This document shows, in pieces, positions 49,437-58,221 of a stretch of DNA of 64,000 nt. A program made the translations under genes and the position numbers. Below the pieces are notes generated by a model. It saw only the letters and a list, made by a program, of their open reading frames with translations, did not search any database and was not told the DNA's origin. Source of the DNA: Pseudomonadota bacterium (GTDB lineage: Bacteria; Desulfobacterota; Binatia; UBA9968); contig JAJPJQ010000051.1 of assembly GCA_021324155.1 (NCBI GenBank), forward strand, positions 124,001-188,000, given 5' to 3'. Within the stretch, counting starts at the first letter, position 1, and each line of letters opens with the position of its first letter.

Positions 49437-50096
49437 TTAACTACCCGCCATCTTCTCGACCAACCGCCACGCCAGTCCCGAAACTATAAAAAGATAGAGC
49501 GAGAAGAGCGCGACCGTGATCAGGAGATTTTTCTTCCACTCGCGGCTGAGCGCAATGCCGAAGGCGATGCCGATCAAAAAGCCGATGATATGCGCGGCGT
49601 AGGCCACGTTGTGCTGGTAGCCAGGAATGCGGCTCGGCGCGTAGACGATCGCGACGTTGTAAAAAAAGTAGATTATCGCGGCGAGACCCTGCGGCATGAG
49701 GAAGAGAAAGGAGAATCTCAGCGGCGCGATGAGCATGACGCACGCGGCGACGGTGAAGATCGCCGCCGACGCGCCGAGCATGCCCGTGCCCGGCGGCATA
49801 AACGGCAAGCTGAAAAGAAACGCGAGAACGCCGCCGCAAAAAAACACCGCGAGATGCTTGATCGCGCCGACGTGCCGCTCCAGCGTGTTGCCGAAGACGA
49901 AGAGGAACAGCATGTTGCCGAAGAGATGCAGCGGGCTCGCGTGGACGAAGAGCGCCGGCAACAGCGTCCACGGACGGCCGTGCGTGAGATTGGTCGAGCT
50001 GAAAATCAGCGCCCGCTCGGCGAGCGCCGGCTGCTGCTGCCACGCCCAGACGCTCGCGAGAATGCAGGCGAGAATCAAAAAATAATTGACGCGCAT
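49437..50096 (-). CDS. Rhomboid-family intramembrane serine protease
   Basis: A 219-residue membrane protein with about six spans. It has the rhomboid core: His57-x3-Asn61 in PLHLFGNMLFLFVFG, catalytic Ser110 in GMLGASAAIF and catalytic His169 in NVAYAAHIIGFLIG. Rhomboids cut transmembrane substrates within the bilayer. The ATG follows immediately after the stop of the dehydrogenase gene (TAG-ATG), so translation is coupled. Substrate unknown. Confidence 0.9.
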   Translation of the reverse strand: MRVNYFLILACILASVWAWQQQPALAERALIFSSTNLTHGRPWTLLPALFVHASPLHLFGNMLFLFVFGNTLERHVGAIKHLAVFFCGGVLAFLFSLPFMPPGTGMLGASAAIFTVAACVMLIAPLRFSFLFLMPQGLAAIIYFFYNVAIVYAPSRIPGYQHNVAYAAHIIGFLIGIAFGIALSREWKKNLLITVALFSLYLFIVSGLAWRLVEKMAGS

Positions 50097-51176
50097 CTAG
50101 ACCGTGCCGAGCGCGCGGGCGAGGTTGGTCAGCATCTCGATGAAGTCGTCGAGCGAGTTCTGCCGCGGCGAGGCGCCGAGATGCGGCGTGATCACGACGT
50201 TCGGAAAGCCGAGCAGCGGATCGTCGGCGCGCCCGGGCTCGTCGTACGGCACGTCAAGGCCGAAGCCGCCGATTCTTCCCGACGCGAGCGCATCGAGCAA
50301 AGCCGCGCGGTCGATGAGCAGCGGCTGCGAGATGTTGATCAGCAGCGCGCCGCGTTTGAGGACACTCAATTCCCGCCCGCTGATAATACCGCGCGTGCTC
50401 GCGGTGTCCGGCAGATGCAAGCTCACAACGTCGGATTGCGCCAGCAGATCGTCGAGCGTCGCATAACTCGCGTGATAGTCGGTCTCTTCGCGGCCGGAAA
50501 GCCGGTGGCGCTGCGTGTAGACGATGCGCATGCCGAAAGCATGCGCGCGGAGCGCCATCTCGCGGCCGATCTCGCCCATACCGACGATGCCGATCTGCCT
50601 GCGGTAGAGTGTGAGCGTATTGAGCACGCGGCCCCAGTTGCCGTTGGCGGTGTGCGTGCGGTCGAAGACCGCCGGGTCGTAGCCGGCGGCCTGGAGCTGC
50701 TCGACGCTGATGCGGTTGGCGCTCGCGTGGATTTTGCGCGCGAGCGCGAGCATCAGCGCGAAGGCGTGCTCGGCGGTCGCGACATTGGCGCGCCGCTTGA
50801 GCGTGAGCACGCGCACGCCGGCGCGCTCGCAGGCGGCGCGGTCTATCGAGGTCGTGACCGCGCCGTATTTCTGCACGATTTTGAGTGCGCCGTCCGCCGC
50901 GGCGATCTCCTTCTCGCCGACGGCGAAGCTTTCGACCGCGGCGACCGTCGCGCCCGCGAGATTCGCCGTGAAGTCCGCCTCGTCCTTGACGAGCCTGACT
51001 TCGGATGGATAGAGCGACCCGACGTTTTCGCGCAGGCGCGTGAGCCAGCCGGAAAAATCCGGCAGATCGTGCGCGACGAAATGCGCGAACGCCGCCGTTC
51101 GCGCCGGCGGCGTCGCCGGGTCGAGAATGATCTGGAACAGCCTTATCCAGGGATCGTCTTCGACGGCCAAAATCAT
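50097..51176 (-). CDS. D-2-hydroxyacid dehydrogenase-family protein with altered catalytic Arg
   Basis: A 359-residue NAD(P)-binding protein of the D-isomer-specific 2-hydroxyacid dehydrogenase family. The Rossmann motif is GIVGMGEIG (196-204). Catalytic Glu313 (YDEPG) and His332 (TPHLGAS) are present. The Arg normally found in the N-x-x-R-G segment reads Gln284-Pro (LINISQPLLID), which may reduce or change activity. The ATG at 51176 lacks a ribosome site; a heptanucleotide repeat occupies the leader. It is coupled to the rhomboid gene. Confidence 0.85.
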   Translation of the reverse strand: MILAVEDDPWIRLFQIILDPATPPARTAAFAHFVAHDLPDFSGWLTRLRENVGSLYPSEVRLVKDEADFTANLAGATVAAVESFAVGEKEIAAADGALKIVQKYGAVTTSIDRAACERAGVRVLTLKRRANVATAEHAFALMLALARKIHASANRISVEQLQAAGYDPAVFDRTHTANGNWGRVLNTLTLYRRQIGIVGMGEIGREMALRAHAFGMRIVYTQRHRLSGREETDYHASYATLDDLLAQSDVVSLHLPDTASTRGIISGRELSVLKRGALLINISQPLLIDRAALLDALASGRIGGFGLDVPYDEPGRADDPLLGFPNVVITPHLGASPRQNSLDDFIEMLTNLARALGTV

Positions 51177-51183
51177 AAAAACC

Positions 51184-51273
51184 GTTTCAGGTTTCTGTTT
51201 CAGGTGTCATGCAAAAACCCGGAAATCGTCTCTGAGAATTCCCTACGTGAAACTTGAAACATGAAACTAGAAC
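51184..51273. repeat. Heptanucleotide inverted-repeat element
   Basis: Left arm 51184-51203: 7-mers of form GTTTCAG, one of them shortened by a base. Right arm 51253-51273: CTTGAAA, CATGAAA and a variant. It fills the 103-bp gap between the dehydrogenase start and the carboxymuconolactone-decarboxylase-type stop. Arms match those at 1999, 42389 and 62089. Confidence 0.8.
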
Positions 51274-51279
51274 TCCGCT

Positions 51280-51798
51280 TTATTCTGGATCGACTTTCAG
51301 CGCGTTCAGCACGCGCGTGAGCATGTTGTAGGCACCGACGAGCATCGTGAGCTCGACGATCTGGCGCTCGCTGAAATGCTTTCTCGCTTCGGCGAAAACG
51401 GCGTCCGGGACATCGATGTCGCGGGTCATCGCATCGGTATAATCCAGCAGCGCGCGCTGCCTCGCGTCGAAGGCGCCGGAGCCGCGCCAATCCGCGAGCG
51501 CGTCGATCTGCGCCTGCGTCAGCCCTTCTTTCAGCGCGTACTGCCGCGTGTGCGTCTTCAGCACGTACTCGCAGGCGTTGAGGATCGCGATGCGCATGAT
51601 GACGAGTTCCCGGCACGCGCCGTCGATCTCGGTCCCGAAGCGAGCCGCCTGGTTGAGGTTGAACCATGCCTCGGCGAGCGGCGGGCTGTGCAGCATCAGG
51701 CGATAGATGTTGATAAGCCGGCCGCGCGCGCCGCGGATCTCATCCACGAGCGAAGCGATGTCGGGATTATTTTCATCGATCGGCGGAATGCGCGCCAT
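51280..51798 (-). CDS. Carboxymuconolactone decarboxylase-family (AhpD-fold) protein
   Basis: A 172-residue helical protein of the CMD/AhpD fold. The core helix ELVIMRIAILNACEYVLKTHTRQYALKEGL carries Glu-Tyr and His83, as in carboxymuconolactone decarboxylases. The single Cys76 means the CxxC of AhpD peroxidases is absent. Upstream is the start of a divergent cupin gene. It probably belongs with the dehydrogenase and rhomboid genes downstream; the reaction is unassigned. Confidence 0.85.
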   Translation of the reverse strand: MARIPPIDENNPDIASLVDEIRGARGRLINIYRLMLHSPPLAEAWFNLNQAARFGTEIDGACRELVIMRIAILNACEYVLKTHTRQYALKEGLTQAQIDALADWRGSGAFDARQRALLDYTDAMTRDIDVPDAVFAEARKHFSERQIVELTMLVGAYNMLTRVLNALKVDPE

Positions 51799-51904
51799 GT
51801 TGTTCTCCGCGCCAAAGCTTATAAACCCGCGCCTGCGCTTGCAAGAAGCTGCGTTGACTCTCTTGCGCCGCCGGTGTTACATGCGCCGTAGAAGGGAGAA
51901 AAAG

Positions 51905-52369
51905 ATGGCGCTTCATGCAAAAAGGCAGGACGTCCCCGAGCGCAGCGCGACGCGAACCGGGAGCGAGGGCGAAGGCTCGATGGTCTCCTTCAAAGGCTAC
52001 GGCAACGAGTGCAGCCTGATGGTCGCGACACGCGGCCCCGGCTATCACACGCGCCCGCACGTGCACGAATCCGAGCAGATCAACTACATCCTCGAAGGCG
52101 AGATCTGGTTCTTCGTCGAGCAGCAGGGCTACCACTGCAAGAAAGGCGACTTCCAGCGCGTACCGGCGAACAAAATCCATTGGGCGTGGAACCGCTCCGA
52201 CAAGGAAGCGGTCGTCGCCGAGGCGCACGCGCCGGGGCTCATCGGCGAGCGCGCCGGAGCCGGCGCCGTCGCGCTGTTCGACGAGGGCGAGCGGCCCGCG
52301 CTTCGCAATCCCGGAGCAAACCGCTACGTCGACTACGACTCAGCCAACGTCGAGGCGAAATACAAGTAG
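51905..52369 (+). CDS. Cupin-domain protein
   Basis: A 154-residue cupin. Motif 1 is HTRPHVHESEQINYILEGEIWFF with the His-x-His and Glu metal ligands, and motif 2 is FQRVPANKIHWAWNRSD with the last His. GGGAG lies before the ATG at 51905. It is followed after one base by a binding-protein gene, an arrangement (cupin plus binding protein) that suggests the cupin acts on the bound ligand. Confidence 0.85.
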   Translation: MALHAKRQDVPERSATRTGSEGEGSMVSFKGYGNECSLMVATRGPGYHTRPHVHESEQINYILEGEIWFFVEQQGYHCKKGDFQRVPANKIHWAWNRSDKEAVVAEAHAPGLIGERAGAGAVALFDEGERPALRNPGANRYVDYDSANVEAKYK

Positions 52370-52370
52370 C

Positions 52371-53354
52371 ATGCGGATCCGCTTGGCAATTTTTTTTCTG
52401 CTGACGCTCGGCGTCGCGGCGGCTCGCGCGCAGGAGCCGATGCGCGTGCGCTACGGCGTCACCGCGTCGATCGCGCATCTGCCGGTCGTCGTAGGCCGCG
52501 ACTCCGGCATCTTTAAAAAGCACGGCTTCGACGTCGAGGTGATCCACATCCGAGGCGGTGCCCTCATCACGGCGACGATCATGAGCGGCAGCGTCCAGTT
52601 TTCCGGCGCCGGCGCCGAGTCGGTCGTCGCCGCGCGCATCGAGGGGGGCGACGTGGCGATGATCGCCTGCCCCGTAGATCAGGATGCGGTTTACTTAATA
52701 GCGCGGCCGGAGATCAAAACCGCCGCCGATCTCAAAGGCAAGACCACCGCCGTGACACGGCTCGGATCGACGACGCATTTCTATCTCCGCGCGGCGCTCA
52801 ACCAGGTCGGACTCGACGAGAAAGATCTCACGGTTCTCCAGCTCGGCGCGGGCGGCGAGATCGCCGCCGCGATGCTCGGCGGCCGCGTTACGGCCGCGGC
52901 GCTCACGATCCACAACGCCTACCCGTTTATGCAAATGGGCTGGCCGGTCCTGGCCGATTTATCGAAAAGCAATTTCATCTATCCGTCCTCCTGCGTCGCC
53001 ACCAGCCGCGCCCTTATCAAGAGCAGCGGCCCGATGGTCGAGCGCTTTCTTCGCGGCTACACCGAGGCGATCCGCCTGATCAAAAAAGATACCGCCTTCG
53101 CCGAGCGGACGATCCGGAAATGGCAGCGCGAGACCGACCCGCTCGTCGTGAAAAAAACCATGGACGTTTATGCGGCGCTTTTCAAAGCGACTCCCAACGT
53201 TCCCGACAAGGGCATTGAGGCGGTCCTCCGGGAGCTCGCGCGGCGCCGGCCGGTGCCGAAGGAATTTCAGAATCTCGAGCTCTATCGCGATCAGGCGCCG
53301 CTAGAGCGTGTCGTCCGCTCCGGCTGGATCGACCAACTGTATAAATCTTCATGA
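52371..53354 (+). CDS. ABC transporter substrate-binding protein, NitT/TauT type (orphan)
   Basis: A 327-residue exported binding protein. The signal peptide ends at ARAQEP. Typical elements are RYGVTASIAHLPVVVGRDSGIFKKHGFDVEVIHI, GSVQFSGAGAESVVAARIEGG and TAADLKGKTTAVTRLGS. It starts one base after the cupin stop and overlaps the next gene by four bases (ATGA), so it is tightly coupled to both. No permease or ATPase gene is nearby. Confidence 0.87.
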   Translation: MRIRLAIFFLLTLGVAAARAQEPMRVRYGVTASIAHLPVVVGRDSGIFKKHGFDVEVIHIRGGALITATIMSGSVQFSGAGAESVVAARIEGGDVAMIACPVDQDAVYLIARPEIKTAADLKGKTTAVTRLGSTTHFYLRAALNQVGLDEKDLTVLQLGAGGEIAAAMLGGRVTAAALTIHNAYPFMQMGWPVLADLSKSNFIYPSSCVATSRALIKSSGPMVERFLRGYTEAIRLIKKDTAFAERTIRKWQRETDPLVVKKTMDVYAALFKATPNVPDKGIEAVLRELARRRPVPKEFQNLELYRDQAPLERVVRSGWIDQLYKSS

Positions 53355-54460
53355 AGCGCATCGCCCTCGTTATCGGCTCGATCATTCTCGTCGTCCTGCT
53401 TCTCGCCGCCGTAGGATTTCATTTCGCCGTCGCGAAGCTCAAAGAGCGCGTCGTCGCAACGCTCGGCGCCGGCAGCGAGGTGAAGCAGCTGCGCGTCCGG
53501 TGGAATGCGATCGAGCTGGTCGGTCTCGCCGTGCCGGGTCCCAAAGGCTGGCCGACCGCGCGCACGCTCGAAGCCGAGCGCATTAAACTCGTGCCGAGTT
53601 TAAGGAGCCTGCTTTCGAATGATCTCAAGATCGCGTCGATAGAGATCGAAAAACCGTATCTGTCCGTCTACCGGACAGCGGGCAAAGTCGCGCTGGTTCC
53701 GACGGTCCTCCACGCGGGCGAAAAGCCCGACGAGAAGACCTCCTCGCGCACGGTGACGATCGACCGCCTAACCGTGCACGACGGCGTGATGGACATTTAC
53801 GACGCCACCGTTGCGGCAAAGCCGCTAAGGACGCGCCTCGAAGCGATTCAGGCCACGGTCAAAGGCGTCGTCGCGCCGGCGCTCAGCGACAAGGCGCAGT
53901 TCGACATCGACGGGGTCGTCAAAGGCGCGCGCCGCGACGGCAAGGCGAAAGTCACTGGCTGGGTCGCGCAGCACGGCCGCGATTCCTCGTCGGATATCGT
54001 CATCGAGGGCGTCGACCTCGTCAGCCTGCAGCCTTATCTCGCGCGCAAAGGCGACGTGCGCGTGGAGCGCGGCAGGCTCGACCTGGATTTGAAATCCGAG
54101 GTGCGCAACAACCAGCTCGACGGCAAAGGCAAAGTCGTCCTGCGCGATTTGCAGCTTGCGCAGTCCGGCGGTTTCATGGGCACGTTCATGGGCGTGCCGC
54201 GCAACGCGGTGGTGAATTCGCTCAAAGATCACAACGGCGCGATCGATCTCGATTTCACGCTCAAGGGCGACATCAGCCGCCCGAACTTCTCGCTCAACGA
54301 GCAGCTGTCGACGCGCATCGCCACCGGCCTCGCCGGCTCACTCGGCGTATCGGTCAAAGGATTAGTCGAGGGCGTCGGCGGCCTCGGAGAAAAAGGCGTC
54401 GAAGGCATCGGCAAGGCCGCCGGCGGCATCGGCTCGACGATTAAGGATATCTTCAAGTAG
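53351..54460 (+). CDS. AsmA-like/DUF748 membrane-anchored protein
   Basis: A 369-residue protein with one N-terminal membrane segment (IALVIGSIILVVLLLAAVGF) and a long periplasmic beta-rich region. Features include ASIEIEKPYLSVYR, VTIDRLTVHDGVMDIYD, RGRLDLDLKSEVRNNQLDGKGKVVLRDLQL and IDLDFTLKGDISRPNFSLNE, typical of AsmA/DUF748 proteins that help lipid or outer-membrane homeostasis. The Gly-rich tail (KGLVEGVGGLGEKGVEGIGK) is also usual. Coupled to the binding-protein gene by ATGA overlap. The stop meets a heptanucleotide repeat. Confidence 0.8.
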   Translation: MKRIALVIGSIILVVLLLAAVGFHFAVAKLKERVVATLGAGSEVKQLRVRWNAIELVGLAVPGPKGWPTARTLEAERIKLVPSLRSLLSNDLKIASIEIEKPYLSVYRTAGKVALVPTVLHAGEKPDEKTSSRTVTIDRLTVHDGVMDIYDATVAAKPLRTRLEAIQATVKGVVAPALSDKAQFDIDGVVKGARRDGKAKVTGWVAQHGRDSSSDIVIEGVDLVSLQPYLARKGDVRVERGRLDLDLKSEVRNNQLDGKGKVVLRDLQLAQSGGFMGTFMGVPRNAVVNSLKDHNGAIDLDFTLKGDISRPNFSLNEQLSTRIATGLAGSLGVSVKGLVEGVGGLGEKGVEGIGKAAGGIGSTIKDIFK

Positions 54461-54565
54461 GAATTGGGGGTTGGGGATTAGGGACTAGGGTTAAGAAGTT
54501 GGCTCAAATATCCCGACTACCCGTCTTTCCCCCAATACCCAATTCCTGATGCCCAATGCCTGCTT
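54460..54565. repeat. Heptanucleotide inverted-repeat element, G-rich variant
   Basis: Left arm 54460-54494: five 7-mers of form GGGATTA or GGAATTG. Right arm 54531-54565: five 7-mers of form CCCAATT. The left arm begins on the last base of the AsmA-like gene's stop codon. The right arm runs into the convergent MFS gene, whose last codons and stop it supplies. Confidence 0.88.
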
Positions 54566-55838
54566 TCTTCGGAGCCTGCACGTTCATGATCAGGAACGCG
54601 GAGGCGAGCAGCGCGCCGACGAAGACCGTAAATGAAAGCGTATAGCCGCCGGTCAGGTCGAAAAGAAAGCCGAAAAACGGCGCGCCGCAGGCGGCCATTA
54701 CGTTCGTGAGAAAGACCCCCATGCCGCGCACCGTCCCGAGTGAGATCCGCCCGAAGAAATTCGCCCATACGACCTCGCGCAGGACGAAGCTGCCGCCGAG
54801 ACCGATCCCGTAGACGAAAAATCCCGTATAGAGCAGGTCGAGCCGCGCGGACGTGAGCGCGACGATAATCCCGACGGCCTGGATTAGAAATTGCGCCATC
54901 GCCGCCTTGCGGATATCCATGCGCTCGGCGACAAGCCCCCACAGAAGCGTCGAGGCAAGCTGCGTGAGCGCGACCGTGCTCATGACGGTCGCAGCGGTGA
55001 GCGCCGGATGGCCCAGGTCGGTGACAAAGGAAAAAATATGCAGGTTCAATCCCGCGATGCCGATATTCGCGATACCGAACGTGATGCCCAGGAGCCAGAA
55101 CGCGCGCGTGCGCAGCGCCTCGCCGCGCGTCCACGGCACGTCGGCGTCGGCGACACCCTGAACTGTCGGCGATGCCGCAGCGGGATCTTTTTCCGCCGGC
55201 GACGCCGCCTCGCCGTCCGGCCTGAGCCCCATCTCCTCGGGACTGCTGCGGATAAACAGCAGCGCCGGTCCGACGACGAGCAGCAGCGTGAAAACTGCGA
55301 ACAGCGCCCAGCTTTGGCGCCAGCCGACGGATACGAAGAGCGCCGCGGCGAGCAGCGGCATCGTCACCTTGGCGACGCCCGTTCCGAGATTGGCGATCGC
55401 GATCGCGCGGCCGCGCTTGCGCACAAACCAGCGCGCGATGATCACCATCACCACCACCGATCCCATGAGCGTATCGCCCGCGACAACGAGCGTGCAGCGA
55501 ATAAGAAAAAACTGCCAGAACTCCTGGACGCGGCTGAGCAGGAAATAGCCAGCGGCGGCGATAACGGCGCCGGCGACGATCAGCTTGCGGCCGCCGCGCC
55601 GGTCGACAATCGGGCCGACGAGCGGCGCCATCGCCGCGCTGACGATAATCTCGCCGGTGCGAACGAGCGAGAACGCGCCGCGCGAGACGCCGAGGTCCTC
55701 GGTCACCGGCTTTAAGAAAATGCTGAGCGTGCTGGAGAGCGAAAAGACGCCGGCGATCTGCGTCAGGACGCCGACGGCAACGATCCACCAGCCGTAGAAA
55801 ATGCGGCTGCGCGGCTTTGAATAGATGTTGAGGTCCAC
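54504..55838 (-). CDS. MFS transporter (monocarboxylate/oxalate-formate-antiporter-like)
   Basis: A 444-residue inner-membrane protein with 12 predicted spans. The start YGWWIVAVGVLTQIAGVF and the loop LVGPIVDRRGGRKLIVAGAVI (MFS motif A-like) match the OxlT/MCT-type group that carries small carboxylates. The C-terminal tail after span 12 (KKAGIGHQELGIGGKTGSRD) is encoded by a heptanucleotide repeat, so the natural C-terminus was probably replaced. It is divergent from the Asp-box gene at 55982. Confidence 0.88.
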   Translation of the reverse strand: MDLNIYSKPRSRIFYGWWIVAVGVLTQIAGVFSLSSTLSIFLKPVTEDLGVSRGAFSLVRTGEIIVSAAMAPLVGPIVDRRGGRKLIVAGAVIAAAGYFLLSRVQEFWQFFLIRCTLVVAGDTLMGSVVVMVIIARWFVRKRGRAIAIANLGTGVAKVTMPLLAAALFVSVGWRQSWALFAVFTLLLVVGPALLFIRSSPEEMGLRPDGEAASPAEKDPAAASPTVQGVADADVPWTRGEALRTRAFWLLGITFGIANIGIAGLNLHIFSFVTDLGHPALTAATVMSTVALTQLASTLLWGLVAERMDIRKAAMAQFLIQAVGIIVALTSARLDLLYTGFFVYGIGLGGSFVLREVVWANFFGRISLGTVRGMGVFLTNVMAACGAPFFGFLFDLTGGYTLSFTVFVGALLASAFLIMNVQAPKKAGIGHQELGIGGKTGSRDI

Positions 55839-55907
55839 TCGGATGTATCTTCCAGCGTTTTGCTTACCATGAAAAATCGGACCGTGACAAAGCTTGACGC
55901 GCTCGGC

Positions 55908-55928
55908 GATTCGGGATTAGGAATTGAC
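55908..55928. repeat. Short heptanucleotide repeat remnant
   Basis: Two or three 7-mers (GATTCGG, GATTAGG, AATTGAC) lie in the 143-bp gap between the MFS gene and the Asp-box gene. No second arm is visible. It may be a remnant or a chance match to the family. Confidence 0.35.
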
Positions 55929-55981
55929 AGTTATCCCGTTCGTTGGGTGTTTTCGCGCTACCCGATCACAAGGAGGCTGCC

Positions 55982-57106
55982 ATGCCGATTTGTTTATCTC
56001 CCGGAGGTCAGATGACAATCGTTGGCGACACGCGGAGCGATCACGATATACTCCTCGTTGGCACCGTCGACGGCATATTTGAATTCTTTAGCGACGATGG
56101 CGGACCTTGGAGCCAGGGCGGTCATTTTCTTCCCGGCGAACACATCAGCGCGATCATCGAAGAGCCGTCGACCAAGACGCTACTCGCCGGCACTTTCGGC
56201 TCGGCGCTGCACGCCTCGACCGACGGCGGCAAAACATGGGAGCGGCGCGACAACGGCCTGCGCGGCATGGAAATTTATGCGCTCGCCGCGCACAGCATCG
56301 GCGGCCGCCCGCGCGTTTACGCCGGCACGCAGCCCGCGCATCTATTCCAGAGCGATGACCTGGGAAAAAGCTGGAGCGAATTGAGCGCGCTGCGCAATGT
56401 GCCCGGCGTCGACAAATGGACCTTCCCCGGGCCGCCGCACCAAGCGCACGTGAAAAGCCTCGCCTTCGATCCCAAGCGGCCGGAGACGATCTACGCCGCG
56501 GTCGAGGTCGGCGGCTTTCTAAAGAGCGAAGACGGCGGCAAGAGCTGGCAGACCGTCGATGGGCTCAATCCCGACGCGCACCGCGTGCTTACGACCGCCG
56601 AGCCCGGCAAAGTGTATCATGTCATGCCGACGACCAACTGCGGGCCGGAGACGACGGCCGGCGTTTGCGTGAGCGGCGACAGCGGCAAGTCGTGGACGAG
56701 CCTCACGCCGCGCGACTTCCGCATCGGCTACGTCGATCCCCTGCTCGTCCATCCGTTCAAGCCGAATCTCATGTTCGTCGCCGGCGGCAAGACCGGCCCC
56801 GGCACGTGGCGCAAGCTGCACACGGCGGATTCGCGCATCGCGCGCAGCCGCGACGGCGGCAAGACCTGGGAAGTCCTCACGAACGGTTTGCCCGAGCACA
56901 TCCGCGGCAATATCGAGGCCTTTACAATTCACGCATGGCCGGGAGGTTCCATTTTTAAAGGAGGATGTGAGCTGTTCGCCGGCACGACCGACGGCGAAGT
57001 CTTCTACAGCGACGACGAAGGCGACAGCTGGAAAAGGATCATCTCCGGCATCGGCGCCGTCTCGAAAGCGCACCACTACCAGAATTTGCAGGAGACCGCG
57101 GCCTAA
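55982..57106 (+). CDS. Asp-box (BNR/sialidase-like) beta-propeller protein
   Basis: A 374-residue protein with six Asp-box repeats (S-x-D-x-G-x-[ST]-W): STDGGKTW, SDDLGKSW, SEDGGKSW, SGDSGKSW, SRDGGKTW and SDDEGDSW. This fold occurs in sialidases and in YCF48/HCF136-type assembly factors. No signal peptide is evident and no sialidase catalytic residues can be assigned. AAGGAGG lies 5 bases before the ATG at 55982. A paralogue is at 62203. It is convergent with an orphan binding-protein gene. Confidence 0.83.
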   Translation: MPICLSPGGQMTIVGDTRSDHDILLVGTVDGIFEFFSDDGGPWSQGGHFLPGEHISAIIEEPSTKTLLAGTFGSALHASTDGGKTWERRDNGLRGMEIYALAAHSIGGRPRVYAGTQPAHLFQSDDLGKSWSELSALRNVPGVDKWTFPGPPHQAHVKSLAFDPKRPETIYAAVEVGGFLKSEDGGKSWQTVDGLNPDAHRVLTTAEPGKVYHVMPTTNCGPETTAGVCVSGDSGKSWTSLTPRDFRIGYVDPLLVHPFKPNLMFVAGGKTGPGTWRKLHTADSRIARSRDGGKTWEVLTNGLPEHIRGNIEAFTIHAWPGGSIFKGGCELFAGTTDGEVFYSDDEGDSWKRIISGIGAVSKAHHYQNLQETAA

Positions 57107-57141
57107 AAGACATTTCTCCACAGGCGGAGAGTGATATCCCG

Positions 57142-57221
57142 GAGTGATTCTTCGCTGCGCTCAGAATGACAAAAAGAACGTCCGCAAGATGTATGTCATC
57201 CTGAACGAAGTGAAGGATCTC
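57142..57221. repeat. Imperfect inverted repeat (REP-like) between convergent genes
   Basis: Left arm 57142-57171 reads as GATTCTTCGCTGCGCTCAG followed by AATGACA. Right arm 57194-57221 begins TGTCATCCTGAACGAAG. About 23 of 28 positions pair across a 22-base loop. It lies between the Asp-box gene and the convergent binding-protein gene. To my recollection, closely similar TGTCATTCTGAGCGAAG units are dispersed in other bacterial genomes; not verified here. Confidence 0.75.
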
Positions 57222-57240
57222 TCCGAGGCTTTGTGTAGTT

Positions 57241-58221
57241 TTATTTTCTGCCGTAAAGCCTTTCGATAAATCCGCTCTTCTTGATCTCCTCCATCAAGCT
57301 CGTGTCCATGAATTCTTCCGCGCGGATGCCGCGCGCCTTGGGATTCGGGAGAAAATCGAGCGCGGTCTGGATGCCTTTGGGCTCCGGCAGCGGATATTCC
57401 GCCATCGCTTTCGCGAGCCGGTCGTAAAGCGGTCGCACGACCTGCGGGTCGCTGTTGCTCTCGCGCAAGACCGCCATCGCCGCATCGGGCTTGCTCTTGA
57501 AGATGTAAATCGTTTCCGTCAGCGCCTGGAGAAAGCGCTTCACGTTTTCGCGCTGCGTCTTCAGCAGCTGGCCGGAGACGACGACGCCGTAGTTGGCGTA
57601 GTCGATCGGGAGCTCGGATAAGTCCGCCAGCACGCGGCAGCAGCCGGTCTCGACGACCTTCTGCACCTGCGTCGAACTCACGAGCGCCGCGTCGACGTGT
57701 CCCGCGACGAGCGCGGCGATGCGCGTCGGCGTGTTGCCGGACTGCAGGAACGCCATGTCTTTGTCGGGGTCGAGCTTCCAGTAGCGGAGCGCGACGCGCG
57801 TGATGATGTCCGAGCCGGAGCCGAAGCGGCTGATCGTCACGCGCTTCCCTTTCAGGTCCGCCGGCGTCGCGATCGATTTCTGTACCACGAAGAACGGCTC
57901 GAGCCGGTTGATCAACACCGATATCACGCGCAGATCGCGCGCGCCGGAGACGCCGAGCGCCAGCATCGCCGTGACGTCAAAGCCGGTCAGGCCGATCTCG
58001 CCCGACGAGAGCGTCTGCGCCATAAGGTTGCCGCTCGAGAGATAGACCGGCTGCACCTCGAGGCCGTGCTTGCGCCAGACATTCGACCTGGCCGCGAGCT
58101 TCAGCAGGTCGGCGCCGACGCCGGAGCCGCTCCAGCCAAGCTTTAGTACCGGATCGGCTGCAAGGCCGGGCGCCGCGCAGACAAGCAGGATCGCGAGTAA
58201 CACCATCAACTTTTTCGCCAT
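57241..58221 (-). CDS. ABC transporter substrate-binding protein, NitT/TauT type (orphan)
   Basis: A 326-residue exported binding protein starting at ATG 58221 (MAKKLMVLLAILLVCAAPGLAADP), with AGAGG just upstream. Family elements are LKLGWSGSGVGADLLKLAARSNVWRKHGLEVQPVYL, SSGEIGLTGFDVTAMLALG and TPADLKGKRVTISRFGSGS. The frame extends upstream without similarity. No transporter genes are adjacent; its neighbours are an Asp-box gene (convergent) and a polysaccharide-export gene (divergent). Confidence 0.86.
   Translation of the reverse strand: MAKKLMVLLAILLVCAAPGLAADPVLKLGWSGSGVGADLLKLAARSNVWRKHGLEVQPVYLSSGNLMAQTLSSGEIGLTGFDVTAMLALGVSGARDLRVISVLINRLEPFFVVQKSIATPADLKGKRVTISRFGSGSDIITRVALRYWKLDPDKDMAFLQSGNTPTRIAALVAGHVDAALVSSTQVQKVVETGCCRVLADLSELPIDYANYGVVVSGQLLKTQRENVKRFLQALTETIYIFKSKPDAAMAVLRESNSDPQVVRPLYDRLAKAMAEYPLPEPKGIQTALDFLPNPKARGIRAEEFMDTSLMEEIKKSGFIERLYGRK

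Noticed and set aside
49590-51257. 555-codon plus-strand frame opposite rhomboid and dehydrogenase genes
   Set aside because: Arg/Glu/Asp-rich with no domains; both opposite genes have clear catalytic motifs.
54517-55788. Second long minus-strand frame within the MFS gene
   Set aside because: Arg-rich shadow in another frame of a clear 12-span transporter.
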